Shown here piece by piece: positions 41,480-49,762 of a stretch of DNA of 64,000 nucleotides. The stretch lies in the NCBI GenBank assembly GCA_964587835.1, contig CAZPMN010000002.1, forward strand, positions 62,001 through 126,000, written 5' to 3'. Origin of the DNA: Erginobacter sp964587835. Its GTDB lineage: Bacteria > Auribacterota > Erginobacteria > Erginobacterales > Erginobacteraceae. Position 1 is the stretch's first letter. Each line of letters begins with the position of its first letter. The notes under the pieces are model-generated. The model saw only the letters and a list, made by a program, of their open reading frames with translations, ran no database searches and was not told the origin of the DNA. The position numbers were made by a program, and so were the translations under genes.

Positions 41480-42019
41480 TTATCCGCGGGATCGAATTTG
41501 GTCTTCGGGGATCTCCATCAACCCCAGGTCGCCGGAGGCCTGCCGGAAGATAATGCTCAATCTCCCGGTCTCCGTCGAACGGTAAAGATAGAAAGGCAAC
41601 TTGCCTTCTCTCATTTTCAAAGAGGCTTCCCGCTCACCCAGTTCCTTCACCCGGGCGTCGGGAACCTTGATCAGGAGCGGAATATCTTCGGGGAGATCGT
41701 CGGGGGCGTAAGGGACCTGGACTTTCTCCTGCCTCCTCCGGGAAGTTCTTTCCTTGGATTTCTTCAACTGCTTCTCCAGTTTTTTCACCGCTGAATTGAT
41801 CGCGGTCTGGAGACTCCGGCTCCGGGCCCGACTGTTTAGCTGGTAGCGACCTGACTGGAGGTTGATCTCCAGAAAATATCCCGCCTTTTCCGCCTCGATC
41901 ACCAGATGGGCTTCGGTATCCCGGGGCCAGAGATGCCCCAGTGATTCCAGCTTTTCGTAGGCATAATTCTTGATCTCTTCGGTGACGGACGCATGCCTGG
42001 CGGTAATGGTAATCGGCAT
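41480..42019 (-). CDS. hpf: Ribosome hibernation promoting factor, long form
   Basis: Long HPF pairs ribosomes into inactive dimers in starved cells. The 179-residue protein has an N-terminal S30AE domain (PITITARHASVTEEIKNYAY) and a C-terminal dimerisation domain (LIKVPDARVKELGEREASL and FYLYRSTETGRLSIIFRQ). A strong AGGAGG site precedes the ATG. It follows lptB across a terminator-like hairpin, so it may have its own promoter together with hprK. Confidence 0.94.
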   Translation of the reverse strand: MPITITARHASVTEEIKNYAYEKLESLGHLWPRDTEAHLVIEAEKAGYFLEINLQSGRYQLNSRARSRSLQTAINSAVKKLEKQLKKSKERTSRRRQEKVQVPYAPDDLPEDIPLLIKVPDARVKELGEREASLKMREGKLPFYLYRSTETGRLSIIFRQASGDLGLMEIPEDQIRSRG

Positions 42020-42040
42020 TAAGACCCCTCCTTTTTTCGC

Positions 42041-42079
42041 TTTTTTATTTCTCCGGCCGGAGGCCGGGGAAATAAAAAA
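42041..42079. terminator. Inverted repeat between lptB and hpf
   Basis: Arms TTTTTTATTTCTCCGGCC (42041-42058) and 42062-42079 pair over 18 bases with one wobble around GGA. T- and A-runs at the ends allow termination in both directions, but its position before hpf could also make it a partial read-through attenuator. Confidence 0.7.
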
Positions 42080-42081
42080 TA

Positions 42082-42804
42082 TTACATCGTGAACTGTTCT
42101 CCCAGGTAAATCTCCCGAGCCCGTGGGCTGTCGATCAACTCCTGGGAAGTCCCGGAGATCAGGATCCGACTCTGAAACATTATATAGGAACGATCGGTCA
42201 CGGAGAGGGTTTCGCGGACATTGTGGTCCGTGAGCAGAATACCCAATCCGCGCTTTTTCAATTCGACGATGATCTGCTGCACCTCGAAAACCGCGATTGG
42301 ATCGACCCCGGAAAAGGGCTCATCGAGGAGGATAAACCGGGGGGAGGTGACCAGCGCCCGGGCGATCTCCAGGCGACGCCTTTCGCCCCCCGAAAGCATA
42401 TAGGCTTTGCTCCGCGCCAGATGGTGAATCCCCAGATCCTGCAGCAATTCCTGCATCCGGCGCTTCCGGTCCGCCCGGCTCATCTTCAAGGTCTGGAGGA
42501 TGGCCAGGATGTTCTCCTCCACGGTGAGATTCCGGAAGACCGAAGGTTCCTGGGAGAGATAGCTCATCCCCAGACGAGCCCGAGCGGACATCGGTAGATG
42601 AGTGATGTCCCGTTGCTGAAAAAAAACCCTCCCCCCGTTGGCCCGGATCAGGCCGACGACCATATAGAAGGAAGTGGTCTTCCCGGCCCCGTTAGGGCCG
42701 AGCAGGCCGACAATCTCCCCCCGGTTGACGTGAAGATTGACCCGGTCAACCACCCGCCGCTTGTTGTAAACCTTGACCAGATTTTCCGCTCGAAACAGTT
42801 CCAT
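42082..42804 (-). CDS. lptB: LPS export ATP-binding protein
   Basis: This ABC ATPase powers LptFG. The 240-residue protein has Walker A LLGPNGAGKTTSFY, the Q-loop LSQEPSVFRNLTVEEN, signature YMLSGGERRRLEIARAL, Walker B FILLDEPFSGVDPIAV and the switch DHNVRETL, all specific for LptB. It lies downstream of lptA and lptC in a Kdo/Lpt operon. Confidence 0.97.
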   Translation of the reverse strand: MELFRAENLVKVYNKRRVVDRVNLHVNRGEIVGLLGPNGAGKTTSFYMVVGLIRANGGRVFFQQRDITHLPMSARARLGMSYLSQEPSVFRNLTVEENILAILQTLKMSRADRKRRMQELLQDLGIHHLARSKAYMLSGGERRRLEIARALVTSPRFILLDEPFSGVDPIAVFEVQQIIVELKKRGLGILLTDHNVRETLSVTDRSYIMFQSRILISGTSQELIDSPRAREIYLGEQFTM

Positions 42805-42845
42805 TTCCAGTTTCTTATTCCGGCCGATCCGCGCGACGGAGATTG

Positions 42846-43349
42846 TTAGAAATTCACCTGGTAGTCCTCTTCCGGGACGTATTCGAGGGTGGGACTCTCC
42901 TCGACCTCCACCTCATCGCTATCCAGGTACAGGGTAACCATTCCACCCCGTAATTTCTCGCCCGCCACACCCACCTCCACATCCCCGATCAGCACCGCCT
43001 TCTTCTCCGCGGGGTAGTATATGAACTTCTCCGAACGGCCGGAACGGCCTTGCGAACGGAAGCGGACATTACCCTCGCCCTCGGTCTTTTCCACGGTCTT
43101 GCCGTCGGGAGAGAAAAAGACCACCAGCCGGTCGGAATTTATGCTGCCCCGGGGGTTTTCCACCCGGACATTGTTGAAAAAAATCACCTTATTATTCTCG
43201 TAATCCATGAACAGGTTACCATCGCAGGTAACCACCGTCCAGTCCTCCCCCCCGGCCGGCACTTCTTCCCCCGTCATCGACGAGGGGAACCAAAGACAGA
43301 GCATCACCCCCAGAACGAAAGCCGCTTCTTTCCCTCCCGGTATGCTCAT
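42846..43349 (-). CDS. lptA: LptA-like periplasmic LPS transport protein
   Basis: This 167-residue OstA-fold protein bridges the periplasm for LPS. A short signal peptide (GGKEAAFVLGVMLCLWF) is followed by beta strands typical of the jellyroll: NNKVIFFNNVRVENPRGSIN and EGEGNVRFRSQGRSGRSEKF. The ATG overlaps lptC's stop by ATGA, and lptB follows. The sequence is diverged but the position is standard. Confidence 0.85.
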   Translation of the reverse strand: MSIPGGKEAAFVLGVMLCLWFPSSMTGEEVPAGGEDWTVVTCDGNLFMDYENNKVIFFNNVRVENPRGSINSDRLVVFFSPDGKTVEKTEGEGNVRFRSQGRSGRSEKFIYYPAEKKAVLIGDVEVGVAGEKLRGGMVTLYLDSDEVEVEESPTLEYVPEEDYQVNF

Positions 43350-43825
43350 AGGGGAAACAACCCCTCCTGCCCTTCTTCCCGGATCAGGAAGCGGACATCC
43401 TCATAAATCCGGATCTGCCGGTTCTGTGGGGTCCAGAGATAGCCCCGGCCGGTCAAAACCGTATTCTCCCGGCGCACGGTCACCCGGGCTTCGGCATTCC
43501 GGGCTATCCCGGAGTCGGTGAAGTAAATCATCTTCCCGGCCTTAATGGTCAGGCCTTCCAGTTGGGGATCGAGCGCCGTGGCCGTAAGCAGGGTTACCTC
43601 CAGGGAATCCGGAGAGAGAAAGGTGACCGACTCCCCCTCCAGTTTCCACTCGTAATCGCCGGCCTCGTTCGGGATGTACCGGGTGAATCCACCGCTCACC
43701 TTCTGGGTCGGGGGAGCGGGGGTCAAGACGGCGGCCGGCTCGGTTGGAGAGGGAACCGTCCCCTCCCCCGGGTAAAGCGGTCCGGAGGCGGCGAAAAGCA
43801 GCAGGCTGATAACCGCCGGTTTCAT
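43346..43825 (-). CDS. lptC: LptC/OstA-like LPS transport protein
   Basis: This 159-residue protein has an N-terminal signal or anchor (MKPAVISLLLFAASGPLYPG) and jellyroll strands such as ESVTFLSPDSLEVTLLTATA and AGKMIYFTDSGIARNAEARV. In LptC the anchor passes LPS from LptFG to LptA. The gene lies between kdsC and lptA as usual, overlapping both by ATGA. Similarity is by pattern and position. Confidence 0.8.
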   Translation of the reverse strand: MKPAVISLLLFAASGPLYPGEGTVPSPTEPAAVLTPAPPTQKVSGGFTRYIPNEAGDYEWKLEGESVTFLSPDSLEVTLLTATALDPQLEGLTIKAGKMIYFTDSGIARNAEARVTVRRENTVLTGRGYLWTPQNRQIRIYEDVRFLIREEGQEGLFPL

Positions 43826-44319
43826 CCCTTTCTGCTCTGGAGGATCAATTCCGCTATTTCCATCACCGCCCCCTCCCCTCCCCGGTTATTCGTCACGTAA
43901 TCGGCCGCCGCGCGCAGCGCCGGATGAGCGTCCGCCACCGCCACGGAGAGTCCGACCTTCCGCATCACCTCCAGATCGGCCAGGTCATCGCCAACGTAGG
44001 CGGTCTCTTCTTCCCGGCAGCAATGACGTTCCAACAATTCCGCCAGGACCGCCGCCTTGTTCTCCACTCCCTGGTGAATCTCACCGATTCCCAGTTCCCG
44101 GCCGCGGTGCTGGACCGCTTCCGAGCGGCGGCCGCTGATCAGGGCCACGGCCAGGCCGGCGCGGAGAAGACGGACCAGGGCCGATCCGTCCCGAACGTGA
44201 AAGGCCTTTAACTCCTCCCCCCGAGGTCCGAGATATATCCGGCCGTCGGTAAGCACCCCGTCGACATCGAGCAGGAGAAGTTTGACCCGCCCGGCCCGGA
44301 TCCTGATATCTTCCGTCAT
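43822..44319 (-). CDS. kdsC: Kdo-8-phosphate phosphatase
   Basis: KdsC removes phosphate from Kdo-8-phosphate. The 165-residue HAD protein has motif I LLLDVDGVLTDGRIY, motif II SGRRSEAV, and motif III/IV AYVGDDLADLEVM. It is of the short tetrameric C0 type without a cap. The start was set at ATG 44319; the longer frame overlaps kdsD. It overlaps lptC by ATGA. Confidence 0.94.
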   Translation of the reverse strand: MTEDIRIRAGRVKLLLLDVDGVLTDGRIYLGPRGEELKAFHVRDGSALVRLLRAGLAVALISGRRSEAVQHRGRELGIGEIHQGVENKAAVLAELLERHCCREEETAYVGDDLADLEVMRKVGLSVAVADAHPALRAAADYVTNNRGGEGAVMEIAELILQSRKG

Positions 44320-44371
44320 CCCGGCCCTCGACCCGCTGCCGCACCAATTCCGATCATGGTTATCTTCCCGG

Positions 44372-45361
44372 TCAGACCACACCGGCCTTCAAAAGATCCT
44401 GGACGTCGAGCATGCCAACCGGCTCGTGGCGGTCGTTGATCACCGGAATTTCATCGACTTGACGGTCCCCAAGCAGCTTCAGAGCCTCTCCGGCCAGCCG
44501 GTCGGCGGTGATTGTCAGCGGATCGCGAGTCATCACCTCGCCGACCGGGCGGCGCAGAATCTCCGGCCGGTCTTCGATCTGCCGACGGAGATCGCCGTCG
44601 GTGAAGAATCCGGAGAGCCGCCCTGACCCATCCACCACGCTGGCCGCTCCCGCCCGAGCGGATGTTATCCGGAGGATCACGTCCTTGACCGAAGTCTCCT
44701 CGCCGACGACCGGATTGGCCTGGCCGACCCGCATCAAATCCGAAACTTTCAGGATCAGAGACTTGCCGAGGGCGCCGGCGGGGTGCAGCCGAGCGAAATC
44801 GGCGGGCTGGAACCCCCGTTTCTCAATCAGGGCCACGGCCAGGGCATCGCCCAGAGCCAGGGCGGCGGTGGTGCTGGCGGTCGGGGCGAGATTGAGCGGA
44901 CAGGCCTCCTTCTCCACTCCGGAATCCAGGACAACGTCGCTGTGCACGGCCAATGCCGATTTTAGGTTGCCGGTGATCGCGATCAGGGGAATCCCCATCC
45001 GTTTGATGTAAGGAATCAGGTTCTTGATCTCGTCCGACTCCCCGCTCCGGGAAATCATCACCACGGCGTCATTCTCGCCGACAATCCCCAAATCCCCGTG
45101 GAGGGCTTCCACCGGATGCAGGCTCAGGCTGGGAGATCCGGTGCTGGCCAAGGTGGCCGATATCTTGCGAGCGATAATTCCGGCCTTCCCCATCCCGACC
45201 ACGATAATCCTCCCCCGGCACCGGTAGAGGATCTTCACCGCTTCGGTGAATTCCCGCCCCAGACGGGGGATCAGGGCCAGGACGGCCTCGGCCTCGATCC
45301 GGAGAACCTCCCGGGCGACGGCCTCCAGGTCGATGTCTTTCGGTGGATTTTTATCATTCAT
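44372..45361 (-). CDS. kdsD: D-arabinose-5-phosphate isomerase
   Basis: This isomerase turns ribulose-5-phosphate into arabinose-5-phosphate, the Kdo precursor. The 329-residue protein has an N-terminal SIS domain (GMGKAGIIARKISATLASTG, SRSGESDEIKNLIPYI) and two C-terminal CBS domains (ITSARAGAASVVDGSGRLSG and VNDRHEPVGMLDVQDLLK-like ending). It overlaps kdsA by 8 bases and lies in a Kdo operon, so a Kdo role is clear. Confidence 0.95.
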   Translation of the reverse strand: MNDKNPPKDIDLEAVAREVLRIEAEAVLALIPRLGREFTEAVKILYRCRGRIIVVGMGKAGIIARKISATLASTGSPSLSLHPVEALHGDLGIVGENDAVVMISRSGESDEIKNLIPYIKRMGIPLIAITGNLKSALAVHSDVVLDSGVEKEACPLNLAPTASTTAALALGDALAVALIEKRGFQPADFARLHPAGALGKSLILKVSDLMRVGQANPVVGEETSVKDVILRITSARAGAASVVDGSGRLSGFFTDGDLRRQIEDRPEILRRPVGEVMTRDPLTITADRLAGEALKLLGDRQVDEIPVINDRHEPVGMLDVQDLLKAGVV

Positions 45362-46190
45362 CGGCTTTTACCATCTCATCGATCCGGGCTACCGTTTGGA
45401 GCAAGGCCGGCAGGTCGGTCAGGGGAAAGACGCTGGAAGCGTCGGAGAGCGATTCCTCCGGGCGGTCGTGCGTTTCCATAAACAGACCGTCAACACCAGC
45501 CGCCACCGCCGCCCGGGCCAAGTAGGGAACAAACTCCCGGTTTCCGCCGGTAAACCCCTCCCCTCCCCCGGGGAGCTGGACGCTGTGGGTGGCGTCAAAT
45601 ATCACCGGGCACCCGAAATCCCGGATCAGCGGCAGGGCCCGGAAATCATTTATGAGATTATGGTATCCAAAACTGACTCCCCGTTCGGTGATACAAACCC
45701 GCTCGTTCCCGGCGGCGGCGCATTTCTCGATCACGTGCCGGATGTCCCCGGGAGCGAGGAACTGCCCTTTCTTCACGTTGACCGGCAGTCCGGTAGCCGA
45801 CGCGGCCAGCAGCATATCGGTCTGGCGGCAAAGAAAGGCCGGAACCTGCAGGATGTCGGCCGTCCTCCCGGCGACGGCGGCGTCCTCGGGGCGGTGAAAA
45901 TCAACCAGGATCGGCAGTTCGAGTTCCTCCTTCACCCGGGCGAGGATTTTCAGGCCTTCCTTCAGACCCGGGCCCCGGTACGATTTGATCGAGGTCCGGT
46001 TGGCCTTGTCATAGGAGGCCTTGAAGACCAGGGAGAGGGAAACCTCCCGGCAGATATCCCGCAGGGTCGAAGCGACTTTCAGGGTGTGCTCTTCGCTCTC
46101 GATTACACAGAGCCCGGCAAAGATCACCAGGGGCCTTCGCCCGCCGATCTGAACTCCCCCGATCTCGAATTCCTTGGTCTTGACTATCAT
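45354..46190 (-). CDS. kdsA: Kdo-8-phosphate synthase
   Basis: KdsA condenses arabinose-5-phosphate with PEP. The 278-residue protein has FKASYDKANRTSIKSYRGPG, PILVDFHRPEDAAVAGRTAD, CITERGVSFGYHNLINDFRA and FDATHSVQLPGG, all family hallmarks. A clear AGGAAGGA site precedes the ATG. There is a 109-base gap to kdsB upstream. Confidence 0.97.
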   Translation of the reverse strand: MIVKTKEFEIGGVQIGGRRPLVIFAGLCVIESEEHTLKVASTLRDICREVSLSLVFKASYDKANRTSIKSYRGPGLKEGLKILARVKEELELPILVDFHRPEDAAVAGRTADILQVPAFLCRQTDMLLAASATGLPVNVKKGQFLAPGDIRHVIEKCAAAGNERVCITERGVSFGYHNLINDFRALPLIRDFGCPVIFDATHSVQLPGGGEGFTGGNREFVPYLARAAVAAGVDGLFMETHDRPEESLSDASSVFPLTDLPALLQTVARIDEMVKADE

Positions 46191-46299
46191 CTTTCCTTCC
46201 TGGTTTGGCTATTTAACCACAGAACTCCGGATGCTGAAGCTACCTATTTAACCTCTTTCTATATGTATTCTCCATCTCCTTCTCAGCCCCAAAGGTAAA

Positions 46300-47103
46300 T
46301 TAATCTATATTTTCTTTGCGTTCCTTTTCCTCCTGGGCGCCGTGGCGGTGAATATTTTCCAGGAAAACCCGGGCCCGAGCCAGATCGGCCGGCGTGTCGA
46401 TCCCGATGGTATCATAATCCGTTTCCAGCGCTTTCATCCGGTAACCGTACTCCAGGACTCTCAACTGCTCCAGCCGTTCCTGAACCTCAAGCGGCCCCGG
46501 TTCCAACCCGACCAGGAGGCGGAGAAACTCCCCCCGGTAACCGTAAAGCCCGATATGCCGAAAGGCCCGGTGAGACGATTCCGGACCGGCGGCCGGAATC
46601 GGGGACCGGGAAAAATACAGAGCAAACCCCTTCCGGTCTATAACCGCCTTGACCTGGTTGGGGTCGTCCATCCAGTCCCCCCGCGGCACCTTCCTGACCA
46701 GGGTCACCGCCGGCAAAGCCGGATCCGCGGTCAGTTCCCGGACCAGGAGATCGATCATCCCGGGTCTTAGGAAGGGCTCGTCACCCTGGATATTGATTAC
46801 GATCCCTGCTGCCATTCCCCGGCAGGCCTCGGCCGTCCGCTCGGTGCCGGTCCGGGGGGCGGCCGAGGTCATAATCACCCTTCCCCCAAACCTCTCCACC
46901 GCCTTCCGAATCCGGGTGTCTTCGGTGGCCACGACAAGTTCGTCCAGCTCTGAAGCCTGCTCGGCCTGGCGATAGACGTGCTCGAGCACCGTCCGACCGC
47001 CGAGGGGCGCCAGGAGCTTTCCCGGAAACCGGGTCGCCCCCCAGCGGGCGGGAATTACCCCGACCGCGCGCCCGCCCCTGTCTTCTTCCCCACCCTTTTT
47101 CAC
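46300..47103 (-). CDS. kdsB: CMP-Kdo synthetase
   Basis: KdsB activates Kdo with CTP for transfer to lipid A. The 267-residue protein has VIPARWGATRFPGKLLAPLG, VVIATEDTRI-like VVATEDTRIRKAVERFGG, NIQGDEPFLRP and HIGLYGYRGEFLRL. The start is GTG at 47103, overlapping the gmhB stop by GTGA; the longer frame from 47190 is gmhB shadow. A C-terminal tail of charged residues (HGAQEEKERKENID) is extra. Confidence 0.95.
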   Translation of the reverse strand: MKKGGEEDRGGRAVGVIPARWGATRFPGKLLAPLGGRTVLEHVYRQAEQASELDELVVATEDTRIRKAVERFGGRVIMTSAAPRTGTERTAEACRGMAAGIVINIQGDEPFLRPGMIDLLVRELTADPALPAVTLVRKVPRGDWMDDPNQVKAVIDRKGFALYFSRSPIPAAGPESSHRAFRHIGLYGYRGEFLRLLVGLEPGPLEVQERLEQLRVLEYGYRMKALETDYDTIGIDTPADLARARVFLENIHRHGAQEEKERKENID

Positions 47104-47690
47104 GGCCTTTCTCCGGTCCCGCCCGCGCCGCCGATTATCCAGAGGGCGGCCTGGTAGAGATCTCCGACGACCCGGTCGGGCTCCCGCCATTCGTCCCGAC
47201 CGCGCAACCGATCCAGTTTCCCGGCCTCAGCCAGCAGCACCGTGCGGCATCCGGCCGCCCGACCGGCCAAAATATCGCTGATCTTATCTCCGATTAGGTA
47301 AGACTTCGCCAGCTCAACCCCGTGCCGGCCGGCCAAATCCAGGATCATCCCGGGTGCTGGTTTCCGGCACCGGCAACCTTCATCCGGCCGGTGAGGACAG
47401 TAGGCGATCCCGGCCAGGGAAACCCCGCCGTCCGCCAAATCGCGCGCGATCTTCCGGTGTACCTCCTCCACCGCCGACTCGGTGAAATACCCCCTCCCCA
47501 CCCCCGACTGGTTGGTAACAACGAAGAGGAGGAATCCGCTGTCGGATAGAAGTTTCAGTCCTCGGCGGGCGGCCGGGTAAAGAATGCAGTCATCCGGCGA
47601 GTGGAGATAACCGGTGTCGGGATGAATGGTCCCGTCCCGGTCGAGAAAGACACCTCTTTTATTCCCAGTTAAGCGCGTTCTGGAGTTCAT
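47100..47690 (-). CDS. gmhB: D-glycero-heptose-1,7-bisphosphate 7-phosphatase
   Basis: GmhB is a HAD phosphatase in ADP-heptose synthesis. The 196-residue protein has motif I VFLDRDGTIHPDTGYLH, VVTNQSGVGRGYFTE and the zinc-binding Cys set CPHRPDEGCRCRKPAPGM. It overlaps the heptose kinase gene by 32 bases and kdsB by GTGA. It matches the next step after the HldE-type kinase. Confidence 0.94.
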   Translation of the reverse strand: MNSRTRLTGNKRGVFLDRDGTIHPDTGYLHSPDDCILYPAARRGLKLLSDSGFLLFVVTNQSGVGRGYFTESAVEEVHRKIARDLADGGVSLAGIAYCPHRPDEGCRCRKPAPGMILDLAGRHGVELAKSYLIGDKISDILAGRAAGCRTVLLAEAGKLDRLRGRDEWREPDRVVGDLYQAALWIIGGAGGTGERP

Positions 47691-48630
47691 CCGTTGTCAG
47701 GGTGGCGGTACCGAGCTTTCCGACCACCACCCCGGCCGCGCAATTGGCGATCCGGGAGGCCTCCCGGAGATCCGCCCCTGAGGCCAAAGCGAGAGCGAGC
47801 GTGCCGATCACGGTATCCCCGGCCCCGGAAACATCGAAGACCTCCCGGGCCACGGTGGGAATCTGGACGACCTTCTTCTTCCGCTCGAAGAGGCACATCC
47901 CCTCCTCGCCCAGGGTGATCAAAACCGAATCCGACCCCCATTTTCTCAAGAGCGTGCGACCCAGCAAGTCCAGGGAAACTTCCCTCCCCAGCCGGGCCAG
48001 TTCAATTGCCTCCCTCAGGTTGGGACTGATCAGCCGGGCCCCCCGGTAACTGAACCGGTGCCGGCCGTTGGGATCAACCACCAGAAACGATTCCCGGCGA
48101 CGGGCAAAATCGATCAGACGGTCGATCAGATCCTGGTCGACCACTCCCTTGCCGTAATCCTCCAGGATAATGCCGTCGATCCGACTGGTAATACTTTGAA
48201 TGGCGGCCAGCAGTCGCTTTTTCTCCCCCGGTCCGATCGTTCCCGGGAACTCCCGGTCAATCCTGACCACCTGCTGGTGACCGGCAACCACCCGGGACTT
48301 GGTCACGGTGGGACGTCCCCGGTCGACTACCAGGGCCCGCCCGTCAATCTTTTTCTCTTTGAGCAGACGCTTCAACTGCCGGCCGGGCGGGTCGGCGCCG
48401 ATGACTCCGGCCAGGATCGGCCGCCCCCCCAGGGAATTGATATTATTAGCCACGTTGGCGGAGCCCCCGAGTACCTGGGTCTCAGCGGAGATCCTCACCA
48501 CCGGAACCGGGGCTTCCGGAGAGATTCTCTCCACCTCTCCCTGGATGTAGAGGTCAAGCATCACGTCGCCGACCACCAGGATGCGCTTGCCGGCAAAACC
48601 GGAGATGATTTTATTCCATTTCTCGCTCAT
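47659..48630 (-). CDS. Heptose-7-phosphate kinase, HldE domain I only
   Basis: This PfkB-family kinase phosphorylates heptose-7-phosphate at C1. The 323-residue protein has VVGDVMLDLYIQGEVERISP, GGSANVANNINSLGG and the C-terminal DVSGAGDTVIGTLALALASG with the catalytic Asp. E. coli HldE adds a cytidylyltransferase-fold domain that makes ADP-heptose; here it is absent, so a separate HldC must exist elsewhere. Neighbours gmhB and hldD confirm the pathway. Symbols in use are hldA or rfaE1. Confidence 0.93.
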   Translation of the reverse strand: MSEKWNKIISGFAGKRILVVGDVMLDLYIQGEVERISPEAPVPVVRISAETQVLGGSANVANNINSLGGRPILAGVIGADPPGRQLKRLLKEKKIDGRALVVDRGRPTVTKSRVVAGHQQVVRIDREFPGTIGPGEKKRLLAAIQSITSRIDGIILEDYGKGVVDQDLIDRLIDFARRRESFLVVDPNGRHRFSYRGARLISPNLREAIELARLGREVSLDLLGRTLLRKWGSDSVLITLGEEGMCLFERKKKVVQIPTVAREVFDVSGAGDTVIGTLALALASGADLREASRIANCAAGVVVGKLGTATLTTDELQNALNWE

Positions 48631-48730
48631 AACCTTATCTGATAACCAGAGCAGGACCTCCGAGAATACGGAAAATCGCCTAAACCATATATGAATTCAG
48701 AAACAGCTTGAATGGATTCTCTGTAATCCA

Positions 48731-49726
48731 TCACTGCCCCGTTGCCGCCAGATAACATTCCGGGATCAGGTAGTTCTGCACGTAATCGGCGACCGCCTCC
48801 TCCAGGGAAGCAACCGGCCGGTCATATCCCGCTCGGCGCAGTTTCTCCATCTCCGCCTCGGTATGATACTGGTAGGTCTCCCTGATCTCCTCGGGCATGG
48901 AGATGTAAGTAACCTGCATTTTGGCCTCCAAGGCGGAAAAAATGGCCGCCGCCAGGTCATTCCAGGTCCGGGCCGTTCCGGAACCGATATTGAAGATACC
49001 GCTCAAGCCGGGGCTTCGGTGAATAAAGAGGACCATTTCCAGGGCATCCTTGATATAGATGAAATCCCGATCCTGCTCCCCGTCCCGCCAACCGTCCCGG
49101 TAGGACAAGAAGAGCTGAAGCCGACCCCGATCGCGAATCTGCTCGTATCCCTTGCAGACCATCGAACGCATCGGTCCCTTGTGGTATTCGTTGGGCCCGA
49201 AGACGTTAAAAAACTTCAGCCCAACAATCTTCTCCAGCCAACCCTGGCGGTGGGCGTAAAGATCAAAGAGGTGTTTGGAAAAACCATACTTGTTCAGCGG
49301 TCGGAGCTTCTCCAGTTCCTTCTCCCGGTCGCCATAGCCCCGGTCCCCGCTCCCATAGGTAGCGGCGCTGGAGGCATAGATGAAACGGACACCAGCCTCC
49401 AGGGCGTAGGCTGCCAGGGTCTTGCTGTATTCAAAATTGTTCTTAACCAGGTAACGGGTATCGGTCTCCGCCGTGGAGGAACAGGCCCCGAAGTGGAAGA
49501 TCGTCTTCAGGGTATCCGGCAGATCCCGCTGGCGGACCCGTTCCAGGAAATCATCCTTCTCCTGGTAATCGGAGAAGCTCAATCCGGCCAGGTTCTTCCA
49601 TTTCTCGCCAGCGCCCAGGGAGTCCACGATCAGAATATCCCTCTCCCCTTCCTGGTTCAGGCGCCAGGCCAGGGCCGAGCCGATAAATCCGGCCCCGCCG
49701 GTAATTACAATGGTAGCTCCTTTCAT
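48731..49726 (-). CDS. hldD: ADP-L-glycero-D-manno-heptose-6-epimerase
   Basis: This short-chain dehydrogenase inverts C6 of ADP-heptose, the last step of the precursor path. The 331-residue protein has the Rossmann motif VITGGAGFIGSALAWRLN, FHFGACSSTAETD, the catalytic YGFSKHLFD-type Tyr/Lys and FNVFGPNEYHKGPMRSM. TAGGAA precedes the ATG. The remaining steps (gmhB, heptose kinase) are just downstream. Confidence 0.96.
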   Translation of the reverse strand: MKGATIVITGGAGFIGSALAWRLNQEGERDILIVDSLGAGEKWKNLAGLSFSDYQEKDDFLERVRQRDLPDTLKTIFHFGACSSTAETDTRYLVKNNFEYSKTLAAYALEAGVRFIYASSAATYGSGDRGYGDREKELEKLRPLNKYGFSKHLFDLYAHRQGWLEKIVGLKFFNVFGPNEYHKGPMRSMVCKGYEQIRDRGRLQLFLSYRDGWRDGEQDRDFIYIKDALEMVLFIHRSPGLSGIFNIGSGTARTWNDLAAAIFSALEAKMQVTYISMPEEIRETYQYHTEAEMEKLRRAGYDRPVASLEEAVADYVQNYLIPECYLAATGQ

Positions 49727-49762
49727 GATTATTCCTAAGGCGGGATCTTATCTGAGCCGCCC

